Part shown: piece after piece, positions 61,647-64,000 of the stretch | How the letters are laid out: each line of letters opens with the position of its first letter | Numbering within the stretch: position 1 is the stretch's first letter | Position numbers and translations under genes: made by a program | DNA from: Bacteroidales bacterium | GTDB taxonomy: Bacteria; Bacteroidota; Bacteroidia; Bacteroidales; UBA10428 | Length of the DNA stretch: 64,000 nt | Direction: 5' to 3' | Assembly (NCBI GenBank): GCA_016938235.1 | Contig: JAFGVA010000140.1 | Span: forward strand, 1 to 64,000 | Notes under the pieces: model-generated | The model's database searches: none | The model's input: the letters and a program-made list of their open reading frames with translations, nothing else | Told to the model about the DNA's origin: nothing

Positions 61647-62735
61647 ATGAGAATATTTCTAATTGTTTTACTCTGTACTTACTTAAATAGTTATCTTTTT
61701 TCTCAAAACGATAAACACAAAGCAGAATTCTTGCTGAACGAGGCTATTGTAACCATGGATAATGGCGATTCAGATAAGGCGATTGATCTGTTGAAGGAAG
61801 CTAAAAAACTTGATCCCGATAATTTTATCTACGATTATGAAACCGGCTACGCATATCTTTTGAAAGAAGATTATGCTGCTTCTCTTAAAATGTATAAAAA
61901 AACTATCAAATACAATTATGTAACCGACCAATGTTACCAGATGCTTGGCAACTTATACGATTATAATAAACAGCCTCAAAAGGCTATAAAAACATACGAT
62001 AAAGGTCTTGTTAGATTTCCAAATTCAGGCAGATTATACCTGGAAAAGGGGAATATGTTCTGGAATAAGAAGCAGTTTCAAAAAGCGCTGCCTCTCTACG
62101 AAGCCGGCATTAAAGCCGAGCCTTCCTATGCATCGAATTATTACAAAGCTGCTACACTTTATTGCAATTCAACAGAAGAGGTTTGGGGTATGATTTATGG
62201 CGAAATTTTCATGAACCTTGAACGAAATTCGAAAAGAACCGAAGAAATAAGCAAACTCCTGTATGATACGTATAAATCGCAAATTACATTTCCTACCGAT
62301 TCAACTGCAAGTGTGAGCTTTAGTCAAAATAACACAATAAGTCTCGATGCTTTATCAAATCCCGAGACTTTTAAATTACCCTATGGAATTGGAGCATACG
62401 AACCTACACTCCTTTTATCAATTACAGGACATAATAAAATAACAATCAGCTCACTCGATTCTATTCGAAGTAAATTCATTGAATTATACTTTAACAGCAA
62501 CCTGCATGAAAAATACCCCAATGTACTCTTCGAATATCAAAAGAAGCTTAGCGATAAAGGATATATTAAAGCATACAATCATTGGATTTTAATGAAAGGT
62601 AATGAATCGGAGTTTGATATTTGGTACTCAAAAAACCAGCATGAATGGAATGAGTTTATTGAGTGGTTTTTGGAAAATCCATTAGAAATTAGCGAAACAT
62701 ATTATTTTCATAGTAGTCAATATTCCGGCCAGTAA
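61647..62735 (+). CDS. Exported tetratricopeptide-repeat protein
   Basis: A 362-residue exported protein. The N-terminus (MRIFLIVLLCTYLNSYLFSQ) is a signal peptide. Residues 25-190 contain about four to five TPR repeats (AEFLLNEAIVTMDNGDSDKA, YAYLLKEDYAASLKMYKKTI, QPQKAIKTYDKGLVRFPNSG, KKQFQKALPLYEAGIKAEPS). The C-terminal half (200-350) is a non-repeat domain that I do not recognise. It lies 10 bases after the fusion gene and is probably co-transcribed. Confidence 0.85.
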   Translation: MRIFLIVLLCTYLNSYLFSQNDKHKAEFLLNEAIVTMDNGDSDKAIDLLKEAKKLDPDNFIYDYETGYAYLLKEDYAASLKMYKKTIKYNYVTDQCYQMLGNLYDYNKQPQKAIKTYDKGLVRFPNSGRLYLEKGNMFWNKKQFQKALPLYEAGIKAEPSYASNYYKAATLYCNSTEEVWGMIYGEIFMNLERNSKRTEEISKLLYDTYKSQITFPTDSTASVSFSQNNTISLDALSNPETFKLPYGIGAYEPTLLLSITGHNKITISSLDSIRSKFIELYFNSNLHEKYPNVLFEYQKKLSDKGYIKAYNHWILMKGNESEFDIWYSKNQHEWNEFIEWFLENPLEISETYYFHSSQYSGQ

Positions 62736-62858
62736 AATAACTGTATTTCCCATTTCACCTGTTCAATTCATTTCACAACCAGACTAATATAGACTTAATA
62801 TAAATTATGCTCCTCTATTGCCGCAGCACCATACATGTTGTAGTTTTATGTGTAAGTA

Positions 62859-62876
62859 TTTTATAAACATATAAAA
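62859..62876 (+). promoter_or_regulatory. AT-rich palindrome before the rubredoxin-fusion gene
   Basis: TTTTATAAACATATAAAA is a perfect 7-4-7 inverted repeat ending 9 bases before the gene start. It may be an operator for an oxidative-stress regulator, but AT-rich palindromes are common in this sequence. Confidence 0.35.
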
Positions 62877-62885
62877 GTATGCACT

Positions 62886-63587
62886 ATGGTAAATTTAGAA
62901 GCCTTTTTCAAGATATCGTACGGATTGTATATCGTTAGTTCAGGAAATAAGGAAAAAGGAAATGGTTTTATTTCAAATTCGGTTTTCCAGGTTACAGCAG
63001 AACCTGCACAGTTTGCAGCATGCTGCAACAAAGACAATCTGACAGCTGAAATTATTAAGCAAAGCGGGGCATTTTCAATATCTGTTCTGCACCAGGATGT
63101 TAAAACTGAACTTATAGGAAAGTTCGGATATAAAAGCGGCAAAAATATGGATAAGATGACTGGCACCAATTTTATCTATGGAGAAACCGGAATTCCCATT
63201 GTTACTGACGATACCATAGCTTACCTTGAATGTAAACTTGTAAATACCTTTGACGTAGGAACTCACCTTATTTTTATCGGAGAGGTTATTCAGTCAGAAA
63301 TACTTGATAATAATTCAGAACCCATAACATATGCCTATTACAGAAATGTAAAACGTGGTGTAGCACCCAAAAATGCACCTACCTACATTGATAAATCAAA
63401 ACTTAAAAAAGAAGAACCTAAGTCGGATTCTCACAAATACAAATGCCCTGCTTGTGGCTACATCTACGATCCTGAAAAAGGCGATCCCGATAATGGCATA
63501 GCACCGGGAACCAAATTCGAAGATTTGCCTGACGCCTGGCTTTGCCCTGTTTGTGGCTCAGAAAAAGAAGATTTTTACAAAATATAA
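62886..63587 (+). CDS. High-molecular-weight rubredoxin (flavin reductase-rubredoxin fusion)
   Basis: A 233-residue electron carrier. Residues 1-165 form an FMN-binding flavin reductase-like domain ([44 protein letters not shown]). Residues 184-233 are a rubredoxin with iron ligands Cys187, Cys190 ([10 protein letters not shown]) and Cys220, Cys223 (CPVCGSEK). Hrb of acetogens passes electrons from NADH to flavodiiron proteins or rubrerythrin for O2 and peroxide reduction. Rubrerythrin begins 19 bases later, so the pair is an oxygen-defence operon. Confidence 0.94.
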   Translation: MVNLEAFFKISYGLYIVSSGNKEKGNGFISNSVFQVTAEPAQFAACCNKDNLTAEIIKQSGAFSISVLHQDVKTELIGKFGYKSGKNMDKMTGTNFIYGETGIPIVTDDTIAYLECKLVNTFDVGTHLIFIGEVIQSEILDNNSEPITYAYYRNVKRGVAPKNAPTYIDKSKLKKEEPKSDSHKYKCPACGYIYDPEKGDPDNGIAPGTKFEDLPDAWLCPVCGSEKEDFYKI

Positions 63588-63605
63588 TTTTAAAATATTA
63601 GAAAT

Positions 63606-64000
63606 ATGGATAAAAGTTTAAAGGGAACCAAAACAGAACAAAACCTGTTAAAATCATTTGCCGGTGAATCGCAAGCAAGAAACAGGTACGAATTTTTTGC
63701 AAAAGTGGCTAAAAAAGAAGGTTACGAACAAATTGCTGCTATTTTCCAGGAAACTGCTGACCAGGAAAAAGAACATGCAAAACGGTTTTTTAAGTTTTTA
63801 GAGGGCGGAATGACAGAAATTACAGCCAGTTATCCTGCCGGAAAAATCGGAACAACTGTTGAAAATTTAAAAGCAGCTGCTGAAGGTGAAAACGAGGAAT
63901 GGACTGACTTGTATCCTTCGTTTGCAGAAACAGCTAAAGCAGAAGGTTTTCCGGAAATTGCTTCAGCTTATAAGTTTATCGCCAAGGTAGAAGCTGAACA
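63606..64000 (+). CDS. Rubrerythrin (5' part, cut by window end)
   Basis: The first 131 residues of rubrerythrin, a non-haem di-iron peroxidase of anaerobes. Ligand-bearing helices are visible: [20 protein letters not shown] and [20 protein letters not shown], then [20 protein letters not shown] and [13 protein letters not shown]. The C-terminal rubredoxin domain lies past the window end. The gene is co-transcribed with the rubredoxin fusion and would receive electrons from it. Confidence 0.95.
   Translation, partial: MDKSLKGTKTEQNLLKSFAGESQARNRYEFFAKVAKKEGYEQIAAIFQETADQEKEHAKRFFKFLEGGMTEITASYPAGKIGTTVENLKAAAEGENEEWTDLYPSFAETAKAEGFPEIASAYKFIAKVEAE

Noticed and set aside
1-64000. CRISPR arrays, prophage or insertion sequences
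   Set aside because: No regularly spaced repeats, integrase, transposase or phage structural genes were seen.

Overview
The window reads as a chromosomal segment of an AT-rich member of the Bacteroidota, probably an anaerobic or facultative Marinilabiliales/Prolixibacter-type bacterium. This rests on several things seen in the sequence: T9SS C-terminal sorting tails on four secreted proteins; a hybrid two-component regulator that carries sensor, kinase, receiver and AraC domains in one chain; DUF3822 next to rsmD; and promoters of the Bacteroidota form TTTG-N19-TAnnTTTG. Peroxide and oxygen defence (PerR, Prx6-type peroxiredoxin, high-molecular-weight rubredoxin, rubrerythrin) and an anaerobe-type ferredoxin-ATPase cluster fit a low-oxygen life. 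The exact genus cannot be told from the sequence alone.

Layout. 1-4.5 kb: nucleotide-sugar operon (UDP-glucuronate decarboxylase-like, rmlA, rmlC, rmlD, phosphohexomutase). 4.6-12.8 kb: housekeeping and accessory genes (YjbQ, secreted subtilase, RecD-like helicase, DUF3822-rsmD, tRNA-Asp, mnmH-selD). 13.0-18.8 kb: RND efflux operon on the minus strand. 19.2-25.5 kb: a loose region with an RNase H-like protein, a HigBA toxin-antitoxin pair with a clear operator, gene remnants, small lipoproteins, a SagB-type nitroreductase and a DJ-1 protein. 25.9-31.8 kb: D-lactate dehydrogenase, then an AMP-ligase/acetyltransferase-like/FAD-oxidoreductase cluster. 31.9-34.7 kb: perR-prx, with a palindromic operator, and a PadR-creatininase pair.

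34.8-43.2 kb is the most unusual region: twelve same-strand genes encoding a DUF134 regulator, two NifX-like proteins, a Gly/Arg-rich DUF5320-like protein, a ZIP metal transporter, two P-loop ATPases with inserted 2x[4Fe-4S] ferredoxin domains, a short Mrp ATPase, a metallo-beta-lactamase-fold protein, a TrmO/TsaA-like protein, DUF1573 and a CoA-disulfide-reductase-rhodanese fusion. Its promoter has a -7 box framed by two palindromes sharing the core GAGAATATTCTC. The core gene set resembles the anaerobe-specific 'orange protein' (ORP) clusters of sulfate reducers, but the regulator and the sulfur/metal accessory genes differ. I treat it as the best candidate for an under-described system.

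43.3-59.1 kb: a T9SS-secreted CBM9-like/PKD protein, homoserine dehydrogenase, then a xylan-directed locus (CE2-type esterase, GH30_8-type glucuronoxylanase, GH51 arabinofuranosidase, hybrid two-component regulator, alpha/beta-hydrolase esterase, SGNH esterase) without a SusC/SusD pair in view. 59.2-64 kb: amidohydrolase, an unusual cytidylyltransferase-GHMP-kinase-like fusion, a TPR protein, flavin reductase-rubredoxin and the start of rubrerythrin, cut by the window end. No transposase, integrase, rRNA or CRISPR array was seen.
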